Source of the DNA: Hoeflea_A sp039025395
GTDB lineage: Bacteria; Pseudomonadota; Alphaproteobacteria; Rhizobiales; Rhizobiaceae
Assembly: GCA_039025395.1 (NCBI GenBank)
Contig: JBCCOK010000016.1
Coordinates: 17,577 to 81,576, forward strand
DNA length: 64,000 bases
Direction: 5' to 3'
Shown here: one piece after another, positions 33,797 through 42,945 of the stretch
Numbering within the stretch: position 1 is the stretch's first letter
How the letters are laid out: the number at the start of each line of letters is the position of its first letter
The notes under the pieces: model-generated
Databases searched by the model: none
The model's input: the letters and a program-made list of their open reading frames with translations, nothing else
What the model was told of the DNA's origin: nothing
Position numbers and translations under genes: made by a program

Positions 33797-34644
33797 GACT
33801 GCACCTTTAGCAGGTGACGTCGTGCTTCGAAAAGCATGACGCCCGTCGCAACCGCCAGATTGAGAGAATCGGCCCGTCCGCTTTGTGGTATCAGCGCCAG
33901 TTGATCGCACCTTTGCGAAAGCGTTTCGGTCAGCCCCGATTGCTCGTTGCCCATGAGCAGGACAACCGGCCGTTGCCGGTATTCGATTGTCCGGTAGTCG
34001 ACAGCCCCGGCAAGATGTGTCCCAACGAGGTAGGGTTTGCGCCGTTTGGCCCAGGCCAGGAATCCGCCCTCATCGGCCCGCACGATCGGCACCGCGAAGA
34101 TCGATCCCATGGTCGCCCGGATCGTTTCAACGGAAAACGGATCGGTCGAATTTCCAAGCAGCACAACCGCGCTCGCACCCGCCGCATCGGCGGTCCTGAT
34201 GACCGTTCCCAGGTTTCCCGGATCGCGGACCCGGTCGAGGGCAAGGATTGTCTGGTCCGGCTGCGGGTCGAGCGCATCAAGTTTGGCGTAGCGCTGCTCA
34301 AATACGGCGCATACCATTTGCGGGTTGTCGCGCCGCGAGATTGCAGCAAGCACCTTTTCATTGACTTCAAGCACAAGTCCGCCAAACGCCACCGTCCGGG
34401 CTGCCGTTTTGGCCAAGCCGCTTTTGCCTGCGGCTGACTTGGCATAGACCAGCGTCTTGACCTGCCAGCCCTGTTCAAGTGCGTCGATCACAAGCTTCAG
34501 GCCTTCCGCCAGAAACGTTGACGTCCGGTCGCGGTTTTTCTTCAGGCTGAGCGCCCTGATTTCCTTGATCACGGGATTGCTTGGGCTGGTGATGACCTTC
34601 ACTTGGCCGACACGCGTTCGCTCTATGGCTTTGGCGGATGTCAT
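33793..34644 (-). CDS. TrmH/SpoU-family RNA 2'-O-ribose methyltransferase
   Basis: 283 residues. An N-terminal substrate-binding domain (NPVIKEIRALSLKKNRDRTSTFLAEGLKLVIDALEQGW) precedes a SPOUT knot: LDRVRDPGNLGTVIRTADAAGASAVVLLGNSTDPFSVETIRATMGSIFAVPIV, VLLMGNEQSGLTETLSQRCDQLALIPQSGRADSLNLAVATGVMLFEA. The motif trio (NLGTIIR, GNE, SLNLAVA-like) is intact. It methylates ribose in rRNA or tRNA; the exact site is not predictable. Start at 34644, overlapping the upstream gene stop by the ATGA tetranucleotide. Confidence 0.9.
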   Translation of the reverse strand: MTSAKAIERTRVGQVKVITSPSNPVIKEIRALSLKKNRDRTSTFLAEGLKLVIDALEQGWQVKTLVYAKSAAGKSGLAKTAARTVAFGGLVLEVNEKVLAAISRRDNPQMVCAVFEQRYAKLDALDPQPDQTILALDRVRDPGNLGTVIRTADAAGASAVVLLGNSTDPFSVETIRATMGSIFAVPIVRADEGGFLAWAKRRKPYLVGTHLAGAVDYRTIEYRQRPVVLLMGNEQSGLTETLSQRCDQLALIPQSGRADSLNLAVATGVMLFEARRHLLKVQS

Positions 34645-35729
34645 TGCGTGGCCCACCGGCTGAAGAGCGAGGTCGACAGTGCGCGGCCGGCCGATTGTTC
34701 CCGCAAAAGCAACTCACCCGACTCCACAACACCGCCCGCGCCGCGCATCGTTTCGCGCATCAGTTCGTGCATGGAGTAAAACGATGCACGGATCGAATAG
34801 GCCGTCAGCACCAGCGCGACCGGGTGCTTGCTCAGCACGGCACGGCAAAGATCGAGCAGGCCCGGCAGATGCTCGAAAAGCTGCCATACTTCCCCGTTCG
34901 GTCCGCGCCCGAACTTGGGCGGATCGGCAAGGATGATGTCATAGGTGTTTCCGCGCCGTTGCTCACGCGCGATAAACTTGACCGCGTCGTCGCATATCCA
35001 TCGAATGGGACAGTCTTCAAGACCGGCATAAGCCTGGTTCTCCCGCGCCCAACCGATGGCTTTGCGCGACGCATCCACATGCGTCACTTGCGCCCCGGCG
35101 ACTGCCGCGACCAGCGACGCGACGCCGGTGTAGCCGAACAAATTGAGCACTTTAAGCTGCCGCCCGCTGGACCGTATGCGGTCACGCATCCAACGCCAGT
35201 GCTCCAGCTGTTCGGGAAAGACGCCGACATGCCGAAATGATGTGAAACGGCCGTGGAAATCGATTTCCAACATTCGCATCGGCCAGGTTTCGTCGAGCTG
35301 GCGCGATGGAAAACGCCATCGTCCGAGACCTTCCTCTTCGCTGTCACCGACAAAGGCGGCATCCGCTTCCGCCCATTCCGCCGCGTCAAGCGCCTTTGGC
35401 CACAGGGCCTGCGCCTCGGGCCTGATGATCCGGTAGGGGCCATATTGTTCGAGTTTCTCACCGTCGCCGCTGTCGATCAGCCGGTAGCCCTCGCTTTCAG
35501 CTGTTTCAAGAATGACCGGCACCCGCTCGTCCGGACGTTCGCCTTGTCTCAGCGCCCGCTCAAGGTGCACATTTCCGCCCTGCGGTGCCGCAGCCTTGCG
35601 CTTGCGCGGTTTTTTGTCTGGCGAAAGTCCGGTACGCCGCGTGCGGACAGCAGCTTCGGCAACTCCATCCGCCCCGCGCTTTGGCCGTGGTTTCGCTTTC
35701 TGCTGCTTTCGTCTTTGAGGCTGTTTCAA
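34641..35729 (-). CDS. Class I SAM-dependent rRNA methyltransferase (RlmI/RlmL-C like)
   Basis: 362 residues. Core Rossmann MTase: VLNLFGYTGVASLVAAVAGAQVTHVDAS (SAM motif I/II), ENQAYAGLEDCPIRWICDDAVKFI, and the catalytic DPPKFGRG of motif IV, as in RlmI-type 5-methylcytosine methyltransferases. The C-terminal half continues ALVLTAYSIRASFYSMHELMRETM. A basic, Lys/Arg-rich N-terminus of about 50 residues precedes the family core. The TTG start at 35729 lacks a Shine-Dalgarno; an in-frame GTG at residue 54 is an alternative. First gene of the coupled run methyltransferase, TrmH, lspA. The modified base is not assigned. Confidence 0.82.
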   Translation of the reverse strand: MKQPQRRKQQKAKPRPKRGADGVAEAAVRTRRTGLSPDKKPRKRKAAAPQGGNVHLERALRQGERPDERVPVILETAESEGYRLIDSGDGEKLEQYGPYRIIRPEAQALWPKALDAAEWAEADAAFVGDSEEEGLGRWRFPSRQLDETWPMRMLEIDFHGRFTSFRHVGVFPEQLEHWRWMRDRIRSSGRQLKVLNLFGYTGVASLVAAVAGAQVTHVDASRKAIGWARENQAYAGLEDCPIRWICDDAVKFIAREQRRGNTYDIILADPPKFGRGPNGEVWQLFEHLPGLLDLCRAVLSKHPVALVLTAYSIRASFYSMHELMRETMRGAGGVVESGELLLREQSAGRALSTSLFSRWATQ

Positions 35730-36093
35730 GTCGGAAAATCGTGGCTGGAACGGATTGTTCGATGACGGAACGTTGTTTCACCTGTCCGGGCGCATCGCTG
35801 TTTTCGGCATGTCTTCGCCGCAGCAAGCAGATAGCACCGGAAGTCCTCTTGGCAAAAGCGTTTTCTGATAAGCAATGCGCGTGAGACCTGGACTGACTTT
35901 TTTTGGAGAAGACGCCAGAAAACGAAATGCAGGCCCCGGCCAATCTGAAGGTCGGCCCCGCTTCGCCGGCTGTGCCAACGGCGGCGCTAACATCGCGCTG
36001 CGCGAGCAGTGCGTCGAAACGATCCTTTCCCTTAGCCTCAAGACGAAGGCCGGCGGCAAGCTCGCCCCGCCCTCGTCCGAGGCTAAACGCCCG
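35730..36093. other. 364-base intergenic region with no recognised gene
   Basis: Between two co-directional minus-strand genes. Short open frames exist on both strands but none has a Shine-Dalgarno, a recognisable domain or coding-like codon bias. I see no tRNA fold and no clear terminator with a U-tract. It probably holds the end of the ornithine-cyclodeaminase transcript and the promoter for the methyltransferase-lspA run. Confidence 0.4.
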
Positions 36094-37068
36094 TCATGAA
36101 CAGGTTTCTTGGAAGCGCGTCCAGACAAGACCGGCGGCGGCAAAATCCATCAGCGAGGCGCCGGTCGATTTGTAAAGCGTAATCTCATCGGGATGCGCCC
36201 GTCCGCCATGATCGCCTGAGCAAAGGGTGGCGAGTTCGGCAACCACGTCCGTTCTCTTCAGGCGACCAGCCTGCATCGGCTGAACGATATCGCCTCCCTC
36301 CTTAAGCGCGCCGCCGAAGGTGTCGACAAATACCGTTGCGCGCATCACCGCGTCGTCATCGCTTTCGCGCATCGATGGCGTAAAGGCACCGACGAGATCC
36401 AGATGGGTGCCGGGAGACAGCCAGGAACCTTCAACAAGCGGCTCAGACGAGATCGTTGCTGCGCTGACAATATCGGCATCTGCAATTGCCGCGGCGCGAT
36501 CGTCGCAGACAACAACGTCGAATGTTTCGTCGACCATCTCGTCGGCCAGTTTGCGTGCGTTTTCGGGGGTCCGGTTCCATACGCTCACGCTTTGGATCGG
36601 ATGCAACGACGCATGCGCCCTGATCAGGTAGGGCGCCAGTTTTCCGGCGCCGATCATCACCATCTTGCGGGCGGGCTTTGGTGCGAGGTACCGCCCCGCG
36701 AGCGCCGATGCGGCTGCGGTTCGCCACAGTGTCAGTTTCTGACCGTCAATCAGGGCAAGCGGCTGACCGGTGACACCGTCCGATAGGATATAAACACCCA
36801 TAACCGCGGGTTTGCCGATCTGGTTGTTGTCCGGACATACGGTGACGATCTTGACACCCATGTAACCGCCATCATCCGCCGCGCCGCCTGTAAAATCCGT
36901 CCATGCCGGCATGATCAGCATCGTGCTGTCCGTGCCGTGCCGTCTGTCTATAGTGTGATGATGGCGCACGGGCGCGTGAATGCCGCCCAAAAAGGCGTCC
37001 GCCAGGGCATCGATCAGAGCAGGAAAATCGAGTAGCTCATCGACCTTGTCAGCGGAAACGACCTTCAC
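36094..37068 (-). CDS. Ornithine cyclodeaminase / mu-crystallin family protein
   Basis: 324 residues, GTG start at 37068. The family pattern: KVVSADKVDELLDFPALIDALADAFLGG, substrate/NAD region VMGVYILSDGVTGQPLALIDGQKLTLWRTAAASALAGRYLA, Rossmann VMIGAGKLAPYLIRAHASLHPI, catalytic Asp in THLDLVGAFTPSMRESDDD, and the ending YKSTGASLMDFAAAGLVW. Members include ornithine cyclodeaminase, 1-pyrroline-2-carboxylate/ketimine reductase and alanine dehydrogenase types; the substrate cannot be fixed. It follows lapA by 19 bases on the same strand and may be the last gene of the sppA-ihfB-lapA run. Confidence 0.85.
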   Translation of the reverse strand: MKVVSADKVDELLDFPALIDALADAFLGGIHAPVRHHHTIDRRHGTDSTMLIMPAWTDFTGGAADDGGYMGVKIVTVCPDNNQIGKPAVMGVYILSDGVTGQPLALIDGQKLTLWRTAAASALAGRYLAPKPARKMVMIGAGKLAPYLIRAHASLHPIQSVSVWNRTPENARKLADEMVDETFDVVVCDDRAAAIADADIVSAATISSEPLVEGSWLSPGTHLDLVGAFTPSMRESDDDAVMRATVFVDTFGGALKEGGDIVQPMQAGRLKRTDVVAELATLCSGDHGGRAHPDEITLYKSTGASLMDFAAAGLVWTRFQETCS

Positions 37069-37087
37069 AGCAGCGATCCTTGATCGG

Positions 37088-37426
37088 CTAACGCGTGCTC
37101 AAGGATTTGCCGCCGACAATCGACTCTGCCCGTTCCTTTTGCTTGTCTGCTTCCGTGTGCCAGCGCACCGCCTCCTTGGCCTCATGGCGTGCCTTTTTTC
37201 GATAGTGACCCTGCTTGAACCATGTGGCGATCGAGCCGATGACCATGCCGATCATCAAGGCAAGAAACAGGAAAACGAAGAAAGGTGCGCTGACTGAAAG
37301 CACGGCATCGCCCGGATCAAAAGGGTTGAGCGCCATCGTCACGACATTGCGGTTCGCGACCGACAGCACGATCAGGATGATTGCGACCGGAACCAGTATT
37401 ATGATGTTGATGAGTTTTCGCGTCAT
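37088..37426 (-). CDS. LapA-family (DUF1049) inner-membrane protein
   Basis: 112 residues with two transmembrane helices: IILVPVAIILIVLSVANRNVVTMALNPF (LapA/DUF1049 core), VSAPFFVFLFLALMIGMVIGSIATWFKQG, and a basic coiled tail GHYRKKARHEAKEAVRWHTEADKQKERA. In E. coli LapA is tied to LPS assembly control, but the alphaproteobacterial member is only a family assignment. It follows ihfB by 69 bases. ATG at 37426. Confidence 0.85.
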   Translation of the reverse strand: MTRKLINIIILVPVAIILIVLSVANRNVVTMALNPFDPGDAVLSVSAPFFVFLFLALMIGMVIGSIATWFKQGHYRKKARHEAKEAVRWHTEADKQKERAESIVGGKSLSTR

Positions 37427-37495
37427 CGCATCAGAACCCTCTGGAAAGCGCTGGTCAAAAAGCCAAGTGCTTTGGCAGCAAACGCTCTCGAAAAA

Positions 37496-37780
37496 CTAGC
37501 CTTCCGGGTTGAGTCTTTCGCGAAGCTCTTTGCCGGTTTTGAAGAAAGGAACCCATTTCTCTTCGACGAAGACGGACTCGCCGGTTCGCGGATTGCGGCC
37601 CGCCCGAGACGGACGGTTCTTCACCGAAAAGGCTCCGAAACCCCGAAGTTCCACGCGGTTGCCCGCCGCCAGAGCGTCTGTCACTTCGTCCAGGATCGCA
37701 TTGACGATGTTTTCAACGTCGCGATGGTAGAGATGCGGGTTTCGAGCGGCAATAATATGCACCAACTCCGATTTTATCAC
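37496..37780 (-). CDS. ihfB: Integration host factor beta subunit
   Basis: 94 residues, starting at GTG 37780 (IKSELVHIIAARNP) after GAGGGG; an upstream ATG gives a non-conserved leader. It bends DNA as a heterodimer with IhfA. Signature: NPHLYHRDVENIVNAILDEVTDALAAG, VELRGFGAFSVKNRPSRAGRNPRTGESV with the proline-tipped DNA-binding arm (NPRTG), and VPFFKTGKELRERLN. It is placed between sppA and lapA, a common arrangement in this order. The partner IhfA is not in the window. Confidence 0.95.
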   Translation of the reverse strand: MIKSELVHIIAARNPHLYHRDVENIVNAILDEVTDALAAGNRVELRGFGAFSVKNRPSRAGRNPRTGESVFVEEKWVPFFKTGKELRERLNPEG

Positions 37781-37800
37781 GGCTGTTCCCCTCATCCGTG

Positions 37801-38769
37801 CTATTGTTCTGCAGAGCCAAATTGCCAAACAGAAACAAGGCCGTCAAGGAACAACTTCCGCTCCGCCAGCTGTTCGAGCTGATCTCCGAAAGGAATCGCA
37901 CTCCCATGGATTGCGGCCAACAGTTTGACAACGGCGTTTCCGAACAGAAGTTCGCCGCCTGACCTGCGGCGTTCCCACTGAACAATGTTCAGTGACTCCG
38001 CCACGCCCTTTTCCTCAAGGAATGCGCGTATTTCGGTTTCACCCCCGACAATATCGACCAGACCGTTATCCGCCGCCTGCCGGCCGGTGAAGATACTGCC
38101 GTCGGCAAGTTTCAGAGCGTCCGCCTTGGACAGTCCGCGCCGGTCGGCGACCAGGTCGACAAACCAGCCATAGGTATCGCTGACCATCGACCGGATCATG
38201 GTCTTCGCCTCGTCGCTCGCTGCGTGAAAGGGTGACGGCTCGGCTTTCAGCGGCGTGGATTTTATCTCGTCGACGGACACGCCCACCTTCTCAAGCAGCT
38301 CCGAGACCTGCGCATATTGGAAAATAACCCCGATGGAGCCGACGATAGACGTGTCTCCGGCGACGATATAATCCGTTCCGCAGGCAATCATATAGGCGGC
38401 GGAAGCAGCCATGGTGCGAACCTCGGCGACAACCGGTTTGTCGGCCGCGACTGAACGGACGGCGCGGTAAAGCGTTTCACCGCCATAGGAGGTGCCGCCG
38501 GGTGATTCGAGCCTGACGATCAGTGCCTTGACCCGATCGCTCTTGCGGATTGTCTCCAGCCTTTCGATCAGTTCCGAATTGTCCCTGATCACGCCGGATA
38601 TCGTGACCCTTGCGATATGGTCGGTAGATCTGCTGCCGATGGGATCGGAGGTGGATGTCGAGAACACAATGCCTGCGATGGCCGCAATAACAATCACCAG
38701 CGCCGCTGCGCGCCAGAAGGTGACCTTGCGCCTGAGTCGGCGACGTTCGGCTATTCCAGTGTCGTCCAT
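37801..38769 (-). CDS. sppA: Signal peptide peptidase SppA (S49 serine protease), short form
   Basis: 322 residues, single-domain (36K type), one N-terminal membrane anchor WRAAALVIVIAAIAGIVFS. It cuts remnant signal peptides. The ClpP-like core has VTISGVIRDNSELIERLETI, ALIVRLESPGGTSYGGETLYRAV (oxyanion Gly-Gly), the nucleophile Ser in VRTMAASAAYMIACGTDYI, and the general base Lys near LKAEPSPF; SIVGSIGVIFQY follows the Ser. ATG at 38769 is preferred to a longer upstream ATG. First gene of the sppA-ihfB-lapA run, with 21 bases to the ihfB start. Confidence 0.93.
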   Translation of the reverse strand: MDDTGIAERRRLRRKVTFWRAAALVIVIAAIAGIVFSTSTSDPIGSRSTDHIARVTISGVIRDNSELIERLETIRKSDRVKALIVRLESPGGTSYGGETLYRAVRSVAADKPVVAEVRTMAASAAYMIACGTDYIVAGDTSIVGSIGVIFQYAQVSELLEKVGVSVDEIKSTPLKAEPSPFHAASDEAKTMIRSMVSDTYGWFVDLVADRRGLSKADALKLADGSIFTGRQAADNGLVDIVGGETEIRAFLEEKGVAESLNIVQWERRRSGGELLFGNAVVKLLAAIHGSAIPFGDQLEQLAERKLFLDGLVSVWQFGSAEQ

Positions 38770-39014
38770 TGCTTGCCAATCCGGTTTTTTTATACTTTGT
38801 CGATATAGGCAAAACCAGATAGCAGATTGATGGTTTGAATGATAACAACAAATTGCAAGACACAATGATTGTTGATTATCGGCTGGACATCGCACACAAA
38901 AACCATAATGGGCCTATAACCGCTTCTGACCATATGGTAAGTTCTGCGTCACGGGTGCCGGGCGTGTTGTAAATGCATTTGCTTGACACACCGGCCGGGG
39001 GATAACGGACATTT

Positions 39015-39689
39015 ATGCGAGAGACTTCGGTGACATCGAACCGGCAGGACCCGGCCAGAAGCAGCTACGCCACTGCGCTTCAACACTCAAAACGGGTCCG
39101 ATTCTTAAAAGTCGCGTTTCCTGTTGCGACGCTTATCGCTGTCGCGCTGGTCATCGGCTCGACCATGATTTCAAACATTTTGCCGGAAGGCGCGTCCGTC
39201 GACAGTGCAGCGATCGCAAAAGGCAAGTTGGTCATGAGCAATCCGGTGATGACGGGTCAGATCGGAGACGATCAGGGTTATTCGGTCAAGGCCACCCGCG
39301 CCATTCAGGATCTGGCGGCCCAATCTGTGATTCGGCTGGAGGACATCGTTGCCGACTTTCCGTTTAACGGATCGGAAACTGCGATGCTGAGTGCAATCAG
39401 CGGCATCTATGACCGCGACGAACAGTTCCTGTCCTTTGACGAACCTTTTACCGTCACGACAGACGCAGGCATGACTGCTGAATTGAGTTCCGCCTTCATC
39501 GATATCGGCAGCGGTAAACTCAGCTCGGACAAACAGGTCCGGATCGATTCAAACCAGGCGACACTGGTCGCACAGTCCATGATCCTTGAAAACAATGGCG
39601 CGACGATCACGTTTGAAAACGGTGTTCGCATGACCATAAAGCCTGGAGCGGTAAAGCCAGCGTCCGCCGCGGAAGCTGACGGCGATTGA
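39015..39689 (+). CDS. lptC: LPS export protein LptC
   Basis: 224 residues. One N-terminal transmembrane helix (KVAFPVATLIAVALVIGSTMI) and a periplasmic beta-jellyroll: VDSAAIAKGKLVMSNPVMTGQIGDDQGYSVKATRAIQD, VIRLEDIVADFPF, AMLSAISGIYDRDEQFLSFDEPFTVTTDAG, MILENNGATITFENGVRMTIKPGA. LptC receives LPS from LptB2FG and passes it to LptA. ATG at 39015. It lies 27 bases before lptA. The alphaproteobacterial LptC is divergent from E. coli, so the call leans on position plus domain pattern. Confidence 0.9.
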   Translation: MRETSVTSNRQDPARSSYATALQHSKRVRFLKVAFPVATLIAVALVIGSTMISNILPEGASVDSAAIAKGKLVMSNPVMTGQIGDDQGYSVKATRAIQDLAAQSVIRLEDIVADFPFNGSETAMLSAISGIYDRDEQFLSFDEPFTVTTDAGMTAELSSAFIDIGSGKLSSDKQVRIDSNQATLVAQSMILENNGATITFENGVRMTIKPGAVKPASAAEADGD

Positions 39690-39716
39690 TCACCGCCGCT
39701 TCGAAAGGATGATCTC

Positions 39717-40268
39717 ATGATGCCAGTTTTTCGTGGCTTAATGCCATACGTTGTCGCAGCCATATGCGTTAGTCTGGTTCTGCCGGTTTACAGTGCTTCG
39801 TCACAGGATAGCAGGCCCGGCCGTATCGAGGGTCTTGCGCTGTCCGGTGACCAGCCGATCCAGATCGAAAGCGACAGGCTGCAGGTCGAGGACGAAAGCG
39901 GCACCGCGACCTTTACTGGCAACGTCAAGGTTGTTCAGGGCAACACGATGATGCAATCGGGGCATATGGTTGTACATTACGCCAAGGACGGTGGCTCGGC
40001 CGCCACCGGCACTTCAGAAATCGATCGCATCGATGTGAGAGACAAGGTTTATATCAAATCGGACAACCAGGAAGCCACCGCCGACCGTGCTGTCTTCGAC
40101 ATGAAAGCCGAGACGGTTGAACTCACCGGCGACCGTGTCGTTTTGTCTGAAGGTGACAATGTTTTCGTCGGTTGCAAGCTGACGGTCTTTGTCCAATCGG
40201 GCGAGGCCAGGCTTGATAGTTGCGGCGATCGCGTGAGAATTCAGCTGGACCCGAGTTCGCGCGAGTAA
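39717..40268 (+). CDS. lptA: LPS transport periplasmic protein LptA
   Basis: 183 residues with a signal peptide (YVVAAICVSLVLPVYSASS, cleavage near residue 26). OstA/LptA jellyroll: GLALSGDQPIQIESDRLQVEDESGTATFTGNVKVVQGNTMMQSGHMVVHY, then DRIDVRDKVYIKSDNQEATADRAVFDM, which bridges the periplasm as a repeating beta scaffold for LPS. ATG at 39717 has AAAGGAT. It precedes lptB in the conserved lptC-lptA-lptB order. A 140-base gap follows before lptB with no gene in it. Confidence 0.92.
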   Translation: MMPVFRGLMPYVVAAICVSLVLPVYSASSQDSRPGRIEGLALSGDQPIQIESDRLQVEDESGTATFTGNVKVVQGNTMMQSGHMVVHYAKDGGSAATGTSEIDRIDVRDKVYIKSDNQEATADRAVFDMKAETVELTGDRVVLSEGDNVFVGCKLTVFVQSGEARLDSCGDRVRIQLDPSSRE

Positions 40269-40408
40269 TCTGACTTGAACCCATGTCGCGGATGAGATGT
40301 ATCGCGCAGACTTTGATGTTTGGCCGAAGAGTCCTTATGAAACGCGTGACGTGCTGAATAGGGCTTCACGCGCGGCAAAGACCACATAACCGACTGGACG
40401 AGCGCGTA

Positions 40409-41242
40409 TTGAACTTCATTTCAACCATGTTCCGGGAACGAACGGCCGCTGCGTCACAAAAGGACCGGCAGGATGGCGACACCCGAGCCGCCGCCGACCC
40501 GCAGGGCAAAGATCGTTTTCAGGGCACGCTGATTGCGCGCAATCTGACCAAGACCTACAAATCACGGCGGGTGGTCAATCGGGTTTCGATCGGGGTCCGC
40601 CGCGGCGAAGCGGTGGGATTGCTCGGTCCGAATGGAGCAGGCAAAACCACGTGTTTCTACATGATTACCGGCCTTGTTCCTGTTGACCAGGGCAAAATCA
40701 GCATCGACGGAAATGACGTCACACACATGCCGATGTATCGTCGCGCGCGGCTTGGCGTTGGTTACCTGCCGCAGGAAGCCTCCATCTTCAGGGGCTTGAG
40801 TGTCGAGGCAAACATCCGCGCCATTCTGGAGGTGGTTGAGCGCGACAAGAAGGTTCGGGAAACCAAACTGGATGGACTGCTCGAAGAGTTCGGCATCGCT
40901 CACCTTCGCGAAGCACCGTCCATTTCGCTCTCCGGCGGAGAAAGACGTCGACTTGAAATCGCGCGCGCCTTGGCTTCCGATCCCACATTCATGCTTCTCG
41001 ATGAGCCCTTCGCCGGAGTTGATCCAATCGCTGTTGCCGATATTCAGGCGCTGGTCAGGCATCTTACCCGGCGCGGTATCGGTGTCCTGATTACCGATCA
41101 CAATGTGCGCGAAACACTTGGCCTGATCGACCGCGCTTACATCATACACGCCGGAAAGCTCTTGATGCACGGACGCCCGCAGGAGATAGTCGAAAATCCG
41201 GATGTCAGACGGTTTTACTTGGGCGAAGAGTTCCGACTGTGA
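40409..41242 (+). CDS. lptB: LPS export ABC transporter ATPase LptB
   Basis: 277 residues as drawn from TTG 40409; an ATG at 40427 is an alternative start, and the first 40 residues before TLIARNLTKTYKSR are a poorly conserved extension seen in many alphaproteobacterial LptB. ATPase motifs: Walker A GPNGAGKTT, Q-loop PQEASIF, signature LSGGERRRLEIARAL, Walker B FMLLDEPFAGVDP, and H-loop TDHNVRETL. The C-terminus is LGEEFRL. It powers LPS extraction with LptF/G, whose genes lie elsewhere. It directly precedes rpoN. Confidence 0.96.
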   Translation: MNFISTMFRERTAAASQKDRQDGDTRAAADPQGKDRFQGTLIARNLTKTYKSRRVVNRVSIGVRRGEAVGLLGPNGAGKTTCFYMITGLVPVDQGKISIDGNDVTHMPMYRRARLGVGYLPQEASIFRGLSVEANIRAILEVVERDKKVRETKLDGLLEEFGIAHLREAPSISLSGGERRRLEIARALASDPTFMLLDEPFAGVDPIAVADIQALVRHLTRRGIGVLITDHNVRETLGLIDRAYIIHAGKLLMHGRPQEIVENPDVRRFYLGEEFRL

Positions 41243-41409
41243 AGGGCGTCTGTGGGTTGAAAAACCCGTCAACTTACCCGTCAAGAATCCGAATCCCGCT
41301 GCTTCGGGCTTGACATTTCCGCTCAATAAGCAATTTTTGGGCCAGTTTTTCGGATGGGCCTGTATCCATCCGGACATCGAGTTATAGCTGCACGGGCCGT
41401 TGCGTAAAT

Positions 41410-42945
41410 ATGGCACTCATAAAGGCCACACTTCAGCCAAGACAGAACCAGTCGCTGGTCATGACCCCGCAGCTGTTGCAATCCATCCGGCTGCTGCAGC
41501 TGACATCTGCTGAATTGGGGCAGTACATTGAACGCGAGCTTGAAAGCAATCCTCTGCTTGAGCGCTTGGCCGAAGCCGATAGTCCCGTCGATGGTTCGGG
41601 CGCCGACGCAGAACCTGTTTCCGGATCCGACACTGAAGATAGCGAATGGTTCAAGGTGGAACTTGAACAGGATGGACAGGCAATCTCGGAAAAACTGGAC
41701 GTACTGCCTGAAGATGTATTTCCTGATGACTGCGGTGTAGCGGCTCCGGAAGCGTTGCAATTTGCAGAGCAGTGGAAATCGATGCCCGGCGCCGTGCGCT
41801 ATACGAGCGACACGTTCCACGATCCGGATGGATATTGCAGCCGGGTTCCGACATTGCGTGACAGTGTCAATGAGCAGATCATATTCGCGTTTTCCGAGTC
41901 GCCAGACCGCCTGATTGCCGCAGACATCGCCGACCATCTTGATGCATCGGGTTATCTCACGCTTGATCTGGATGAAACGGCGCAAAAGCTGGGTGTCGAC
42001 ATGACGGCTGTCAAAGCGGTTCTCGATATACTGCAAGGCTTCGATCCGCCCGGGTTGTTTGCGCGCTCCCTTTCCGAGTGCCTTGAAATTCAGCTCCGCA
42101 GAAAAGGGCGTTATGACCCGGCCATGCGCACAATGGTCGATAATTTGTCTCTCTTGGCGCGACGCGATTTCAGGACCTTGCGCAAGCTGTGCGGGGTCGA
42201 TGAGCAGGATCTACTCGATATGCTCGCCGAGATACGCGCCTTGGATCCCAAGCCGGGCAATCTGTTCGACACCGCCAATGTCCAGACCGTTGTCGCAGAT
42301 GTCAATGTTCGCGCCGCGCCGAGCGGAGAATGGAACGTTGAACTCAACACAGAAGTCCTGCCGCGCGTTCTCGTCAATCACAGCTACTTCAAAAAGGTCT
42401 CCCCCGGCGTTCGCCAGAGTGAAAGCGACCGTGCCTATCTCAGCGACTGCCTGAAAAATGCCAACTGGTTGACACGCAGCCTCGATCAGCGGGCCAAAAC
42501 GATTCTGAAAGTTTCGGCCGAGATCGTGCTCCGGCAAACCGAGTTTTTGAAACACGGCGTCAAAGCACTGCGGCCTATGACGTTGAAATCCGTTGCCGAT
42601 GCAATTGGAATGCATGAATCCACAGTCAGCAGGGTAACCTCGAACAAATACATGTCGACACCCCGCGGTATATTCGAGTTGAAATTCTTTTTTACAGCCG
42701 CCATCTCCGCCTGCGATGAAGGCGAAAGCCACTCGTCCGAATCCGTCCGTCACCGAATCCGCCATATGATAGAAAACGAATCGCCGGAAAAAGTGCTTTC
42801 CGACGACGTCATCGTTCGCAATCTCAAGCAGGCAGGCGTCGATATTGCGCGCCGGACAGTCGCCAAGTATCGGGAAGGCATGAACATTGCCTCCTCGGTG
42901 CAAAGGCGGCGTGAGAAGCGCGCCATGGCCCGCGCCGGTCTTTAA
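41410..42945 (+). CDS. rpoN: RNA polymerase sigma-54 factor
   Basis: 511 residues. Region I is MALIKATLQPRQNQSLVMTPQLLQSIRLLQLTSAELGQYIERELESNPLLE; an acidic region II follows. The core-binding domain and the RpoN DNA-binding domain carry LKSVADAIGMHESTVSRVTSNKYMSTPRGIFELKFFF and the RpoN box ARRTVAKYREGMNI near the C-terminus. It directs transcription from -24/-12 promoters for nitrogen and other functions, with enhancer-binding activators. Followed by hpf and ptsN, the classic rpoN cluster. ATG at 41410. Confidence 0.98.
   Translation: MALIKATLQPRQNQSLVMTPQLLQSIRLLQLTSAELGQYIERELESNPLLERLAEADSPVDGSGADAEPVSGSDTEDSEWFKVELEQDGQAISEKLDVLPEDVFPDDCGVAAPEALQFAEQWKSMPGAVRYTSDTFHDPDGYCSRVPTLRDSVNEQIIFAFSESPDRLIAADIADHLDASGYLTLDLDETAQKLGVDMTAVKAVLDILQGFDPPGLFARSLSECLEIQLRRKGRYDPAMRTMVDNLSLLARRDFRTLRKLCGVDEQDLLDMLAEIRALDPKPGNLFDTANVQTVVADVNVRAAPSGEWNVELNTEVLPRVLVNHSYFKKVSPGVRQSESDRAYLSDCLKNANWLTRSLDQRAKTILKVSAEIVLRQTEFLKHGVKALRPMTLKSVADAIGMHESTVSRVTSNKYMSTPRGIFELKFFFTAAISACDEGESHSSESVRHRIRHMIENESPEKVLSDDVIVRNLKQAGVDIARRTVAKYREGMNIASSVQRRREKRAMARAGL

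Noticed and set aside
35730..36093. Several short open frames in the gap before the methyltransferase
   Set aside because: No ribosome sites, no domain, no coding-like bias on either strand.
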